Positions 30,429-42,500 of a stretch of 53,777 nt of DNA are shown here, in pieces. The position numbers were made by a program, and so were the translations under genes. The notes under the pieces were generated by a model that was given only the letters and a program-made list of their open reading frames with translations, ran no database searches and had not been told where the DNA came from. The stretch comes from Fodinibacter sp038330415. GTDB taxonomy: Bacteria; Actinomycetota; Actinomycetes; Actinomycetales; Dermatophilaceae. How positions within the stretch are numbered: position 1 is the first letter of the stretch; every line of letters begins with the position of its first letter. The DNA is taken from assembly GCA_038330415.1 (NCBI GenBank), contig JBBQNZ010000009.1, positions 1 through 53,777 on the forward strand, in the 5' to 3' direction.

Positions 30429-31702
30429 TGGGTCTGGCCGCCGACGTCGCCAAGGCCCGGCAGGTCGGCGCCCGGGCGGTCAACGCCCTGCGCGGGCGCC
30501 GCGCCGCGCGGGCACTGCTGGCCACCCGGCCCGCCGTGCCCGACGGCACCGTCACGGCGGTCGTCTACTTCCCCGACCTGCCGGAGAACCTCTACCAGGT
30601 CGACCAGTGGTACGAGCCGATGCGCCGGCTGGCCGAGCACCACCGCGTGGTCGTCGTGAGCCGCAAGTGGGCGTCGACGGCCAGGCTCCTGCAGGACTGC
30701 CCCCTCCCGGTGGTGCAGGCCGACAGCATCGAGGCCGTCGAGCGGTTCCTCGACCGCCATCCGGTGCGGGTGATGTTCTACGTCAACCAGAACCAGCAGA
30801 ACTTCCCCGCCATGCGGTTCGCGACGCCGGCCCATGTGTTTGTCTGCCACGGCGAGTCCGACAAGGACTACATGTCGAGCAACCAGCTCAAGGCCTACGA
30901 CCGCGTCTTCATCGCCGGCCAGGCCGCGCGCGACCGCATCCAGCGCAAGCTGATCGGCTTCGACGAGTCGTCCCTCGTCGAGGTCGGCCGCCCCCAGGTC
31001 GACGTGCACTCCACCGGCCCGGCCCTGCCCCGCGACGGCCGCACCGTGGTGCTCTACGCCCCCACCACCGAGGGCGACGTGCCGAGCATGCGCTATTCGT
31101 CGGTCGCCACCCACGGGGTGCCCCTCGTGCGGTCGCTGCTGGCGGACCCCGGCATCCGGCTGGTCTACCGCCCGCACCCGCGCCTGGGAGGAACCGTGCC
31201 GGCCTACCGCACCGCCCACGAGGAGGTGCTGCGCCTCATCCGCCAAGCCAATGCGGCGGATGCCGGTGCCCAGCACCTCGCCGACACCACCGGGCCGTTC
31301 GGCTGGCAGGTCGACGCGGCCGACGTGTGCGTCACCGACATCTCCGCGGTCGCCTACGACTGGCTCGCGACGGGCAAGCCCCTGGTCGTCACGCGCCCCG
31401 CCGAGCCGCGCGCCGAGCTTCCCGAGTCGGGCCTGGTGCGCGAGCTCACCCTGCTCGAGGCCGCCGATGCCGGGCGCGGCGCCGAGGTGGTGGCCGCCGC
31501 GGTGCAGCACCCCGACGACGTGCACTCTGCCCTGGTGCGGCACTACTTCGGCGACACCAGCCCCGGGGCGAGCATGCAGCGCTTCCTGGCGGCCTGCTCG
31601 GCGATCGTCGAGGAGCGCTCGGCCGCCCTGCTGGCTCGCGGGGCGATCGCGGGCGACCCCGAGTCCGCGGCCGCGCCCCGGGACAACCCCGGTCGACCGT
31701 AG
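30428..31702 (+). CDS. CDP-glycerol glycerophosphotransferase-like protein (teichoic acid type)
   Basis: The 424-residue protein resembles the C-terminal catalytic part of TagB/TagF enzymes: VFVCHGESDKDYMSSNQLKA (the HGxxxK-like motif), VVLYAPTTEGD, RLVYRPHPRLGG and the HPxxS/DxxSD-like VCVTDISAVAYDWLATGKP. Such GT-B enzymes transfer glycerol-phosphate units to wall polymers. No signal or TM segment is present; a basic N-terminus (KARQVGARAVNALRGRRAAR) could bind the membrane. The start overlaps the aminotransferase stop (TGATG), so it is translated with an apparently unrelated catabolic gene. Confidence 0.85.
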   Translation: MGLAADVAKARQVGARAVNALRGRRAARALLATRPAVPDGTVTAVVYFPDLPENLYQVDQWYEPMRRLAEHHRVVVVSRKWASTARLLQDCPLPVVQADSIEAVERFLDRHPVRVMFYVNQNQQNFPAMRFATPAHVFVCHGESDKDYMSSNQLKAYDRVFIAGQAARDRIQRKLIGFDESSLVEVGRPQVDVHSTGPALPRDGRTVVLYAPTTEGDVPSMRYSSVATHGVPLVRSLLADPGIRLVYRPHPRLGGTVPAYRTAHEEVLRLIRQANAADAGAQHLADTTGPFGWQVDAADVCVTDISAVAYDWLATGKPLVVTRPAEPRAELPESGLVRELTLLEAADAGRGAEVVAAAVQHPDDVHSALVRHYFGDTSPGASMQRFLAACSAIVEERSAALLARGAIAGDPESAAAPRDNPGRP

Positions 31703-31753
31703 AGAACACACCGCATGGGGGGGACCCGGCACGGCGTGTTCTCCACGGTCGAC
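31692..31753. terminator. Bidirectional 18-bp hairpin between convergent genes
   Basis: Arms 31692-31709 and 31736-31753 pair with one mismatch. The left arm includes the stop codon of the glycerophosphotransferase gene, and the structure ends 17 nt before the stop of the convergent secreted-protein gene. Confidence 0.78.
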
Positions 31754-31770
31754 GAGCTCTGACCCGACGG

Positions 31771-32328
31771 TCAGCGGGTGTTGGTGGTGGCCTTCGTCGG
31801 CACGGTGACACCGCACTTCTCAGCGGCAGCCTTGAGGTCGGCGCGCACCTGCTGGCGCTGCTCCTTGGTCAGCGGGCCCCACGGGCGGGTCACGGCGGCA
31901 TCCTCGAGGCAGGTGCGCTGGGCGTCGCTGAGGCCGTTCCAGAAGGCGCGGGCCTTGGTGAAGGGCACGTCGACCTGGCACTTCGCTGCGGCGGCCTCGA
32001 CCTTGCCCCGCAGTGCTGCTCGCTCGCTGTCATCGAGCGGCCCGACCGGGCGGGTGATCGAGGCGGCCTTGAGGCAGGTGCGCTGCTCGTCGGAGAGCTT
32101 GTTCCACCAGCCACGAACGAGTGGGCGCGGGGTCGCCGCGTCGGTGCTGGCGGCGCCGATGGTGTCGGACACGGTGCTGATGCCGGCGGCCATGGGGTCG
32201 GGGGCGAACTCGGCCACGGCTGCGACGGGGGACGGGCTGGCCATGGCGTTCGACGCGACGACGGCCCCGGTCGCGACCAGGGCGGTGCCGGCTCCGACGG
32301 CGACGAGGGTGGTGCGCAGGCGGGTCAT
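31771..32328 (-). CDS. Secreted protein with two 49-residue Cys-containing repeats
   Basis: The 185-residue product has a signal peptide (TRLRTTLVAVGAGTALVATG, cleavage near 30). A Thr/Ala-rich linker is followed by two repeats at about 71-119 and 126-174. Each reads WN.LSD.QRTCL..A..TRP.GPL and ends AA.KC.V, with two cysteines 32 residues apart (C85/C117, C140/C172), suggesting one disulfide per unit. No family was recognised. ATG 32328 is used; a TTG one codon upstream is also possible behind the AAGGAG site. Confidence 0.75.
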   Translation of the reverse strand: MTRLRTTLVAVGAGTALVATGAVVASNAMASPSPVAAVAEFAPDPMAAGISTVSDTIGAASTDAATPRPLVRGWWNKLSDEQRTCLKAASITRPVGPLDDSERAALRGKVEAAAAKCQVDVPFTKARAFWNGLSDAQRTCLEDAAVTRPWGPLTKEQRQQVRADLKAAAEKCGVTVPTKATTNTR

Positions 32329-32869
32329 CAAGTGCTCCTTCGGTGGTGGGAGCCGGGCGGCGGCACCGGCTCGGATGGTGACGCTCCAAGACTGCGGATG
32401 CCGGCTCGTGGCTGCCGCGAGGAAACCTCGCGATCCGCTGGAGATGGAGCGACGGCATGGCGCGGCGCCCAGCCCGCGGGATGTGCTTTGGCTGATGCAG
32501 CCAGTGGGTCGGGCCGCCCGCGAAAGGATCCGTCAGGAGAGGTCCGGATGCTTCACCTCGCCGACCAGCACGCACCACCCAGGGGGTTGCTTCACAGTCG
32601 CATCGGGTGGCTCATCACGTGAAGCATCCGGACGTCCCAGGACGACCAGTTCTCCTGGGGAGTCAGGAGCACTCCGCCGGCTCAGGAGGTTCTCGCCAGG
32701 TCAGGACCGAATACGACCCTGACTCGGCGAAGTGCTCATGACGTCGTGAACGCCCGGCGTCACCCTCCACCCTCGGAGGCCGCCCGGGGTACGCGCAGCT
32801 CCCGGATCCACAGGAAGTCTCGAGGATTCCTCCAGACAGGGGCGCGCCACCTCTGGCAACGTGGCCGAC
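32329..32869. other. 541-nt intergenic region with hairpins
   Basis: No gene is visible between the divergent secreted-protein and response-regulator genes. It holds a short hairpin CGCGAGG-AAA-CCTCGCG (32416-32432) in the probable leader of the secreted-protein mRNA, a perfect 15-bp inverted repeat (32542-32556 with 32619-32633, 62-nt loop) and a smaller CCCAGGA/TCCTGGG repeat (32636-32659). CAACGT (32857-32862) is 7 nt before the response-regulator ATG. Confidence 0.7.
32542..32633. repeat. Perfect 15-bp inverted repeat with 62-nt loop
   Basis: GTCCGGATGCTTCAC (32542-32556) and its exact complement (32619-32633) flank 62 nt in a divergent intergenic region. It may be an operator pair able to loop, or a relic of a small mobile repeat. 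The arm contains the GGATGC word that is frequent across the window. Confidence 0.7.
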
Positions 32870-33565
32870 ATGACGACCGAACCTCGCCCCGCGAGCGTGC
32901 TGGTCGTCGACGACGAGGAGAACATCGCCTACCTCGTGTCGAGCGCCCTGCGGCTTGCCGGGTTCGAGGCGACCACCGCCGCGACCGGCGCGCAGGCGCT
33001 GGCGGCGTGCACCCCGGCATCCCCCGACGTGGTCGTGCTCGACGTGATGCTGCCCGACCTCGACGGCTTCGAGGTGCTCCGCCGGCTGCGGGCCAAGGGC
33101 GTCGAGGCGCCGGTGCTCTTCCTCACGGCGCGAGCCGACACCGCCGACCGGGTGCGGGGCCTCACCGCCGGCGGCGACGACTACATCGTCAAGCCGTTCG
33201 CCCTCGAAGAGCTCGTCGCCCGGGTGCACGTCGCCCTGCGGCGCCGCGGCACCGCCCCCGCCCCGAGCGGGCGCCTCCAGGTGCACGATCTCCTGCTCGA
33301 CGAGGACCAGCACCGCGTCTGGCGCGGGGACATCGAGCACCACCTCACCGCAACGGAGTTCACCCTCCTGCGCTGCCTCCTCGTCAACGCCGGGCGGGTC
33401 GTCACCCGGGCCCAGATCCTCGACCACGTGTGGCAGTACGACTTCTCGGGGGAGAGCGCGATCATCGAGTCCTTCGTGTCGACCCTGCGCAAGAAGGTCG
33501 ACACGACCCATCCCAAGCTCATCCACACCGTGCGCGGCGTCGGCTACACGATCCGGGAGCCGTGA
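32870..33565 (+). CDS. OmpR-family response regulator
   Basis: The 231-residue protein has a receiver domain (VLVVDDEENIAYLV acidic pocket, phosphoacceptor D58 in VLDVMLPDLDG, FLTARADTADRV, and Lys in YIVKPF). A winged-helix domain follows (TATEFTLLRCLLVNAGRVVT; RKKVDTTHPKLIHTVRGVGY). ATG 32870 is chosen over GTG 32861 because CAACGT ends 7 nt upstream. The stop overlaps the kinase start (TGATG). Confidence 0.92.
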   Translation: MTTEPRPASVLVVDDEENIAYLVSSALRLAGFEATTAATGAQALAACTPASPDVVVLDVMLPDLDGFEVLRRLRAKGVEAPVLFLTARADTADRVRGLTAGGDDYIVKPFALEELVARVHVALRRRGTAPAPSGRLQVHDLLLDEDQHRVWRGDIEHHLTATEFTLLRCLLVNAGRVVTRAQILDHVWQYDFSGESAIIESFVSTLRKKVDTTHPKLIHTVRGVGYTIREP

Positions 33566-34935
33566 TGACGCTGCGCCGCCGGCTCGTCATCGCCACCAGC
33601 GCCCTGGCCGTGGTGCTGCTCGTCGCCGGCGCGGCGGTGGTTCTCGTGCAGCGGGCCTTCCTCGTCGCCCGCCTCGACGCCCAGCTGGCGGCCCTCGCCC
33701 AGAACCCGCGCGCCATCCTGCTCGCCTCCGCCCGGGCCGAGGCGGCGGGCACCACCCCCACGCCCGCCGGCCTCTCCGACATCTGGGTGGGGCGGATGGC
33801 GCGAGACGGCACCCTCACCCCGGTGCTCACGCCTGCGGACGACCCTTCCCTCGCGCCCCGGCTCGGCCCCGGCGAGCAGGTGGCGACCCCGCAGGGGCGC
33901 GACACGGCATCCGGCCAGGCGGGTCGGGTGCGAGTGGTGACCGCCAGGCTGCCGAACGGGCGCGCGCAGGCCGTGCTCGCCATCCCCCTGACGTCGGTCG
34001 ACGTCGCCACCAGGCGGCTCACGATCACCCTGGGCCTGGCGGGGCTCGTCGTCGCCGCGGTCGTCGGGCTGCTGCTGTGGTGGGTCGACCGGCTCGGCCT
34101 GCGCCCGATCGCGCAGATGACGGATGCCGCTGACGCCATCACCGCGGGCGACACCAGCCGTCGCGTGCCGCCCGGCCCGCCGGGCACCGAGGCGGCCCGG
34201 CTCGGGGAGGCGCTCAACGCGATGATCGACACCACGGCGGTCACCCAGGAGCGGATGCGGCGATTCGTCGCCGACGCGTCGCACGAGCTGCGCACGCCGC
34301 TGACGACCCTGCAGGGGTATGCCGCACTGCACAGCGGGCGCAGCGGAACAGCTCCCACCACCCTCGCCGGCCGCGACGAGATGGCAGACGCCATGCGCCG
34401 GATCGGCGACGAGGCGGCCCGGATGCGGCGGCTGGTCGACGCCCTGCTCGACCTGGCGCGGCTCGACGACCTCGGCATCGTGGCGCGCGAGCCGGTCGAC
34501 CTGGGGGTGGTCGTGCGCGACGTGGCGTCCGACCTGCGGGTGGTCGCCCCCGACCGGGTGGTGACCGTGACGGCCCCGGAGTCGCTCGTCGTCACCGGCG
34601 ACCGCGACCGGCTGACCCAGGCCCTGGTGGGCCTCACCTCGAACGCCGTGCGGCACACCCCCGCGGGCACGCCGGTCCGCCTGTCGGTCGTGGAGGTGCC
34701 GGGCGCGGTGCGCCTCGACGTCGCCGACGCGGGTCCCGGCATCCCGCCCGAGCACCTGGCGCACGTCTTCGAGCGCTTTCACCGGGTCGACCCGGGGCGG
34801 TCGTCGTCGAGCGGCGGCACCGGCCTCGGGCTGGCCATCGTCGACGCCATCGCCCGCGCCCACGGAGGTATGGCGAGCGTGACCTCCGAACCCGGTCGCG
34901 GCGCGACCTTCTCTCTCACCCTGCCGACCCCCTGA
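33565..34935 (+). CDS. Sensor histidine kinase
   Basis: The 456-residue kinase has a TM helix at about 8-30, an extracytoplasmic sensor of about 120 residues without clear family, a second TM helix (ITLGLAGLVVAAVVGLLLWW), a HAMP linker (LRPIAQMTDAADAITAG), the HisKA box FVADASHELRTPLTTL with H240, and an HATPase domain (N box LTSNAVRHTPAG, G boxes DAGPGIP and GGTGLGLAIVD). It pairs with the upstream regulator, CutS/TcrY-like in layout. The signal is unknown. Confidence 0.92.
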   Translation: MTLRRRLVIATSALAVVLLVAGAAVVLVQRAFLVARLDAQLAALAQNPRAILLASARAEAAGTTPTPAGLSDIWVGRMARDGTLTPVLTPADDPSLAPRLGPGEQVATPQGRDTASGQAGRVRVVTARLPNGRAQAVLAIPLTSVDVATRRLTITLGLAGLVVAAVVGLLLWWVDRLGLRPIAQMTDAADAITAGDTSRRVPPGPPGTEAARLGEALNAMIDTTAVTQERMRRFVADASHELRTPLTTLQGYAALHSGRSGTAPTTLAGRDEMADAMRRIGDEAARMRRLVDALLDLARLDDLGIVAREPVDLGVVVRDVASDLRVVAPDRVVTVTAPESLVVTGDRDRLTQALVGLTSNAVRHTPAGTPVRLSVVEVPGAVRLDVADAGPGIPPEHLAHVFERFHRVDPGRSSSSGGTGLGLAIVDAIARAHGGMASVTSEPGRGATFSLTLPTP

Positions 34936-35055
34936 CCGCCCCGGGGACAGCAGGGTGTGGACGACCGGGGCGGAATGTCAGGCGCACGGCATACGGTTGG
35001 GAGTTCAGGAATCGGGCCGGCCGGGCCCGGGCGGTGGCGTCGTGGAGGTCGCGTG

Positions 35056-38357
<3,302 letters not shown>

Positions 38358-38361
<4 letters not shown>

Positions 38362-38377
38362 GCCCCGGGCGGCTCAG
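38358..38377. terminator. Hairpin overlapping two convergent stop codons
   Basis: CTGAGCC-CCGGGC-GGCTCAG forms a perfect 7-bp stem. The left arm contains the helicase TGA; the right arm contains the stop of the convergent ligase gene. Confidence 0.75.
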
Positions 38378-39549
38378 GGCCGGCTGACGGGCACCACCAT
38401 CTCGCGCACTGCGGCCTGCAGGTCCACCGTGCCGTTCGCCTCCGCGGCCGCCCGCATCCGCTGGTAGCCGGCACCGGCATCCAGGATGTCGGTGATGGCG
38501 GCGAGCTCGTCGGCGCAGCCGAGGAGGCGTGCGGTCGGTGCGAGCTGCTCCACCAGGTCGCGGATGTCGTCGACGACGTGCACCTCGGTGTTGTCGGCGT
38601 CGCGGATGATGATGGCGTCCAGACCGTATCGCGCTGCGCGCCACTTGTTCTCCTGCACGTGCCACGGCGGTAGCGGCGGCGGCAGCACGCCCTCGTCGAG
38701 CTGGTGCTCGAGGTCGACGACCAGGCAGTGGATGAGCGCGGCCACCGCTACGACGTCCTCGATGCGCGAGAAGCCGTCGCAGGCGCGCACCTCGATGGTG
38801 CCCAGCAGCGGCGAGGGCCGGATGTCCCAGCGCAGCTCGCTGGCGTCGGTGATGACCCCGGTGGTGAACACGTCGTGCAGGTAGGTGCGGTACTGCGCCC
38901 AGGTCTCGAACTGGAAGGGCAACCCGGCCGTCGGCAGCTGCTGGAAGAGCATGGTGCGGTTGCTCGCGTACCCCGTGTCGGCGCCCGCCGTGTAGGGCGA
39001 GGACGCCGACAGCGCGGTGAGGTGCGGGTGGTAGGTGAGCAGCGCGTTGATGAGCGGCCACACCTTCGCCGCCGAGCGGATGCCGACGTGCACGTGCACG
39101 CCGAAGATCACCATCTGTCGCCCCCACCACTGAGTGCGGTCGATCAGCGTCGCGTAGCGGTGGCCGTCGCTGATCTCCTGGTCCTCCCAGCGGGCGAAGG
39201 GGTGCGACCCGCCGCCGTAGAGCAGCACGTCGAGCTCGCTCGCCGCGGCCTGCACCCGCCCCAGACCGTCAGCGAGGTCGGATGCCGCCTGCTCGGCGTT
39301 GGCGCACACGCCCGTGACGATCTCGACCGTGTTGCGCAGCAGCTCCTGGGTGACGGTGAACCGCGACCGGGTGGGCCGGGCGTGGGTGGTGACGTGGGAC
39401 GCGTTCGCCAGGTGCAGCAGCTCGTCGGCGCGCGAGACCAGGTCGAGGGTGGCGGGGTCCAGCAGGCCGACCTCCCACTCGACCCCCAGCGTGCGCCCGG
39501 CGGACGGCGTGAAGGTGACGTCGGAACCGGGTGCGCCTGGCTGGTTCAT
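38374..39549 (-). CDS. Glutamate-cysteine ligase-like carboxylate-amine ligase (YbdK family)
   Basis: The 391-residue protein begins with TLGVEWEVGLLDPATLDLV (the GxExE Mg2+ site), and has VEIVTGVC, MVIFGVHVHVGI, HPHLTALSASSPYTAG and RPSPLLGTIEVRACDG. This is the GCS2/YbdK family, which makes gamma-glutamylcysteine or related amides, a step in ergothioneine or glutathione-like thiol synthesis in some actinobacteria; substrate unproven. A GAGGGG site precedes the ATG. Confidence 0.9.
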   Translation of the reverse strand: MNQPGAPGSDVTFTPSAGRTLGVEWEVGLLDPATLDLVSRADELLHLANASHVTTHARPTRSRFTVTQELLRNTVEIVTGVCANAEQAASDLADGLGRVQAAASELDVLLYGGGSHPFARWEDQEISDGHRYATLIDRTQWWGRQMVIFGVHVHVGIRSAAKVWPLINALLTYHPHLTALSASSPYTAGADTGYASNRTMLFQQLPTAGLPFQFETWAQYRTYLHDVFTTGVITDASELRWDIRPSPLLGTIEVRACDGFSRIEDVVAVAALIHCLVVDLEHQLDEGVLPPPLPPWHVQENKWRAARYGLDAIIIRDADNTEVHVVDDIRDLVEQLAPTARLLGCADELAAITDILDAGAGYQRMRAAAEANGTVDLQAAVREMVVPVSRP

Positions 39550-39658
39550 GACCCCTCGCTCGGCTGGTCGGGCATGCTGGCTCGGACGAGCCCGTGGGTC
39601 GGGCCGGCGCGACAGTCTGGTGCTGGTGGTGCTGGGAGCCTAGCCGCGGCGAGCAGCC

Positions 39659-40153
39659 TCAGCCCGGGTGCACCTCGTCGAGGCGGCCGGTGGCCACGTC
39701 GAAGACGAAGCCGCGCACCGAGTCCTTGATGGGGATGTAGGGGCTGTGCGCGATGCGGGCGAGGGACTGGAGCACGTCGTCCGCCACGTCCGAGAACGCC
39801 TCGGCGGCCCACGGCGGGCGCAGCCCGGTCTCGGCGCGGATCGACTCCTTGAAGGCGTCGTCGGTGAAGGTGAGCATGCCGCAGTCGGTGTGGTGGATCA
39901 GGATGATCTCCTTCGTGCCGAGCAGCCGCTGGCTGATCGCCAGCGAGCGGATCTCGTCCTCGGTCACGACGCCACCGGCGTTGCGGATGACGTGCGCCTC
40001 ACCCTCGCCCAGCCCGAGCGCGCGGTAGACGTCGAGGCGGGCGTCCATGCAGGCGAGCACGGCGACGTGCCTGGACGGGGGCAGCGGCAGCGGACCGCTG
40101 AACTGGGCGGCATACGCCTGGTTGTTGGCGATCAGCTCGTCGGTGACGGTCAT
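39659..40153 (-). CDS. Beta-carbonic anhydrase
   Basis: The 164-residue enzyme has CMDARLD (C35, D37, R39) and HHTDCGM (H88, C91), the four zinc-site residues of beta-carbonic anhydrases, plus VIRNAGG. Its length matches the short Rv1284-like subgroup. It interconverts CO2 and bicarbonate in the cytoplasm. A GAGGAG site precedes the ATG, and a repeat-rich putative control region lies 130 nt upstream. Confidence 0.92.
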   Translation of the reverse strand: MTVTDELIANNQAYAAQFSGPLPLPPSRHVAVLACMDARLDVYRALGLGEGEAHVIRNAGGVVTEDEIRSLAISQRLLGTKEIILIHHTDCGMLTFTDDAFKESIRAETGLRPPWAAEAFSDVADDVLQSLARIAHSPYIPIKDSVRGFVFDVATGRLDEVHPG

Positions 40154-40280
40154 GCGGGACTCCTCGGGTGGGGGCGGTCGCTGCGGTGCGCGGGTCGGGC
40201 GTTCCCTGGTGGCCCGGCGTGGCCGCCGCGGCCCCGGGGCGCGGGGGCGGTGGTGCGGACCGGTCAGGTAGTTGAACGCG

Positions 40281-40319
40281 AAACCGATAGATAACCTAGT
40301 GAGCCGGTTTGGATAACCT
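40281..40319. promoter_or_regulatory. Candidate regulatory repeats upstream of the carbonic anhydrase
   Basis: GATAACCT occurs twice, 22 nt apart (40290-40297, 40312-40319), i.e. two helical turns, within an A+T-rich patch. AAACCG (40281-40286) is inverted at CGGTTT (40305-40310). The downstream minus-strand gene is carbonic anhydrase. Confidence 0.4.
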
Positions 40320-40382
40320 CAAGTGATGGTCTCAGGCAGTGAGACCCGGACGCCGACCCAAGCCCGGGAGCGGTCAGCCCGG

Positions 40383-41780
40383 TCAGCCCGGGTGGGTCAT
40401 CGCCTCGGGGTCGACCCAGCGGTCGTAGTCCTTGCCGCTGACCGCGCCGGACGCCAGTGCCGCCTCGCGCAGCGTCGAGCCGTCACGGTGGGCCTGCTTC
40501 GCGATGGCCGCGGCCGTGTCGTAGCCGACGTGCGGCGCGAGGGCGGTGACCAGCATCAGGTCGGCGTCGAGGTTGGCGGCGATCCGCCCGCGGTCGGCCT
40601 CCAGCCCCACGACGCAGTGCTCGGTGAACGACCGGCAGGCGTCGGACAGCAACCGCACCGACTCGAGCACGGCGTGCGCCATCACCGGAGTGAAGACATT
40701 GAGCTGGAAGTTGCCCTGCGTGCCCGCGAACCCCACGGTGGCGTCGTTGCCGAACACCCGGGTCACCACCATGGTCATCGCCTCGGACTGCGTCGGGTTC
40801 ACCTTGCCCGGCATGATCGACGACCCCGGCTCGTTCTCGGGGATGCGCAGCTCGCCGATGCCGGTGCGCGGCCCGGACGCCAGCCAGCGCACGTCGTTCG
40901 CCATCTTCATCAGGGCCCCCGCGAGGGTGCGCAGCGCGGACGAGACCGCGACCAGCGCGTCGTGCGAGGCGAGCTGCACGAACAGGTTCCCGGCCTGGTG
41001 GAACGACTCCCCTGTCTCCTCGTGCAGGTGCTGCGCGACGAGCGGGCCGAACTCGGCCGGCGCGTTCAGCCCGGTGCCGACCGCGGTGCCCCCGATGGCC
41101 AGCGCCCGGGCCCGGTCACCGGCATACCGCACGTCGTCCTGCGCGTCACGGACCTGCGCCGCCCACGCCCCGATCTCCTGCCCCAACGTCACCGGCGTGG
41201 CGTCCTGCAGGTGGGTGCGCCCGACCTTGACGACGTCGCGCAGCTCGTCAGCCTTCGCCTGCAGGGCCGCCACCAGCGCGTCGACGGCCGGGTGCAGCCG
41301 CTCGGCCAGCTCGAGCACCACTGCCACGTGCACCGCCGTGGGGAAGGTGTCGTTGCTCGACTGGCTCTTGTTGACGTCGTCGTTGGGGTGCACCGGCGAC
41401 TTCGACCCGAGCTCGCCTCCGAGGATCTCGATGGCCCGGTTGGCGATGACCTCGTTGGCGTTCATGTTGCTCTGCGTGCCCGACCCGGTCTGGAACACCA
41501 CGAGCGGGAAGTGGTCGTCGAGATCGCCACGCGCCACCTCGTCGGCGGCACGCACGATCGCGCCGGACAGCTCGACGTCGAGCAGCCCGAGGTCGGCGTT
41601 GGCCAGCGCGGCCGACTTCTTGAGCAACCCCAGACCGCGGATGACGGCCCGCCCCCAGACGAAGGTGTCGCGGCCGATGTCGAAGTGCTCGAGGCTGCGC
41701 TGGGTCTGCGCTCCCCAGTAGCGGTCCGCGGGCACCTCGAGCGCCCCCATGGTGTCGCGTTCGGTGCGAGTCGTCGCCAT
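40383..41780 (-). CDS. fumC: Class II fumarate hydratase
   Basis: The 465-residue enzyme has TGSGTQSNMNANEVIANRA, VNKSQSSNDTFPTA, KVGRTHLQDATPVTLG and the fumarase signature GSSIMPGKVNP. It interconverts fumarate and malate in the TCA cycle as a tetramer. ATG 41780 is preferred to GTG 41789: on the minus strand TACCGT stands 7 nt before it. Confidence 0.96.
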   Translation of the reverse strand: MATTRTERDTMGALEVPADRYWGAQTQRSLEHFDIGRDTFVWGRAVIRGLGLLKKSAALANADLGLLDVELSGAIVRAADEVARGDLDDHFPLVVFQTGSGTQSNMNANEVIANRAIEILGGELGSKSPVHPNDDVNKSQSSNDTFPTAVHVAVVLELAERLHPAVDALVAALQAKADELRDVVKVGRTHLQDATPVTLGQEIGAWAAQVRDAQDDVRYAGDRARALAIGGTAVGTGLNAPAEFGPLVAQHLHEETGESFHQAGNLFVQLASHDALVAVSSALRTLAGALMKMANDVRWLASGPRTGIGELRIPENEPGSSIMPGKVNPTQSEAMTMVVTRVFGNDATVGFAGTQGNFQLNVFTPVMAHAVLESVRLLSDACRSFTEHCVVGLEADRGRIAANLDADLMLVTALAPHVGYDTAAAIAKQAHRDGSTLREAALASGAVSGKDYDRWVDPEAMTHPG

Positions 41781-41828
41781 GACACCCACGGTATGCCGAC
41801 GATCGCCGGGCGCGGGCCGGCGGACGGA

Positions 41829-42323
41829 CTACTTCGGGTCGGTCGACCCCTGCGCCGTCGGGGGCGTATCGGTCACGTCGACCCAGGCGTCCGAGCCGGC
41901 CGAGTCGGCGGGCGGCGAGTCGACCGGCGCGTCCTGGGGGGTCGACGGGACGTCGTCGGTCGGTGCGGCACCGGCATCCGGCTCATGGCCCCACCGGGTG
42001 CCGTCGGACCACGACGGCGTCGAGGTGCTCTCGCGCTGCTGGGCGACCCAGTCGACGCCAACCAACACGCCGGTGCGCAGCTTCTCGACGTAGCGGGTGT
42101 ACTTGCCGTCGGTCTTCTCCTCGACCTTGGCCCCGGCCTTGTCGAGGGTCTCCTCGACACGATCGCGGTTGTCGTGCGCGTAGTCGCCGGCCTTCACGGC
42201 GGCCTCGCGCAGGTAGTGGTCGGCCTGGTCGGCGAACGTCTCGAGCTTCTTGTCGAGCTCGAGCTCGCGGGCCTTGGCCTCGAGGTCGCGCAATGCGGCG
42301 CGCAGCTGGTCGGTGGCGGTCAT
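41829..42323 (-). CDS. MT0933-like (Rv0909-type) antitoxin-family protein
   Basis: The 164-residue protein has an N-terminal coiled-coil (RAALRDLEAKARELELDKKL) and AHDNRDRVEETLDKAGAKV, then EEKTDGKYTRYVEKL, the core of the MT0933-like antitoxin family. A Pro/Asp/Ser-rich tail of about 65 residues follows. No toxin gene is adjacent, so a toxin-antitoxin role is not supported locally; stress-linked CsbD-like behaviour is an alternative. An AAGGGGA site precedes the ATG at 42323. Confidence 0.72.
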   Translation of the reverse strand: MTATDQLRAALRDLEAKARELELDKKLETFADQADHYLREAAVKAGDYAHDNRDRVEETLDKAGAKVEEKTDGKYTRYVEKLRTGVLVGVDWVAQQRESTSTPSWSDGTRWGHEPDAGAAPTDDVPSTPQDAPVDSPPADSAGSDAWVDVTDTPPTAQGSTDPK

Positions 42324-42500
42324 CAGGTCCCCTTCGGACGGGTGGAGCACCACGGTACGACGCTCCACCCCTCCAACTCCCAGTGGCACGCGCCATGTTC
42401 CCGCCCACGGCCCGACGCCGCGTGTCACACTGCGAACTGCCGCACTCGCAGCGTCGCGACCCGGCACGTAGGCTCCGCGGCGCCCGGACCAGGAGCCCTG

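Noticed and set aside
32329..32869. Riboswitch in the 541-nt intergenic region
   Set aside because: Hairpins are present, but I could not match cobalamin, c-di-AMP, TPP, SAM or other known consensus elements.
41829..42323. Toxin-antitoxin system
   Set aside because: Only the MT0933-like protein is present; neighbours are fumC and a hydrolase, with no small toxin-like gene.
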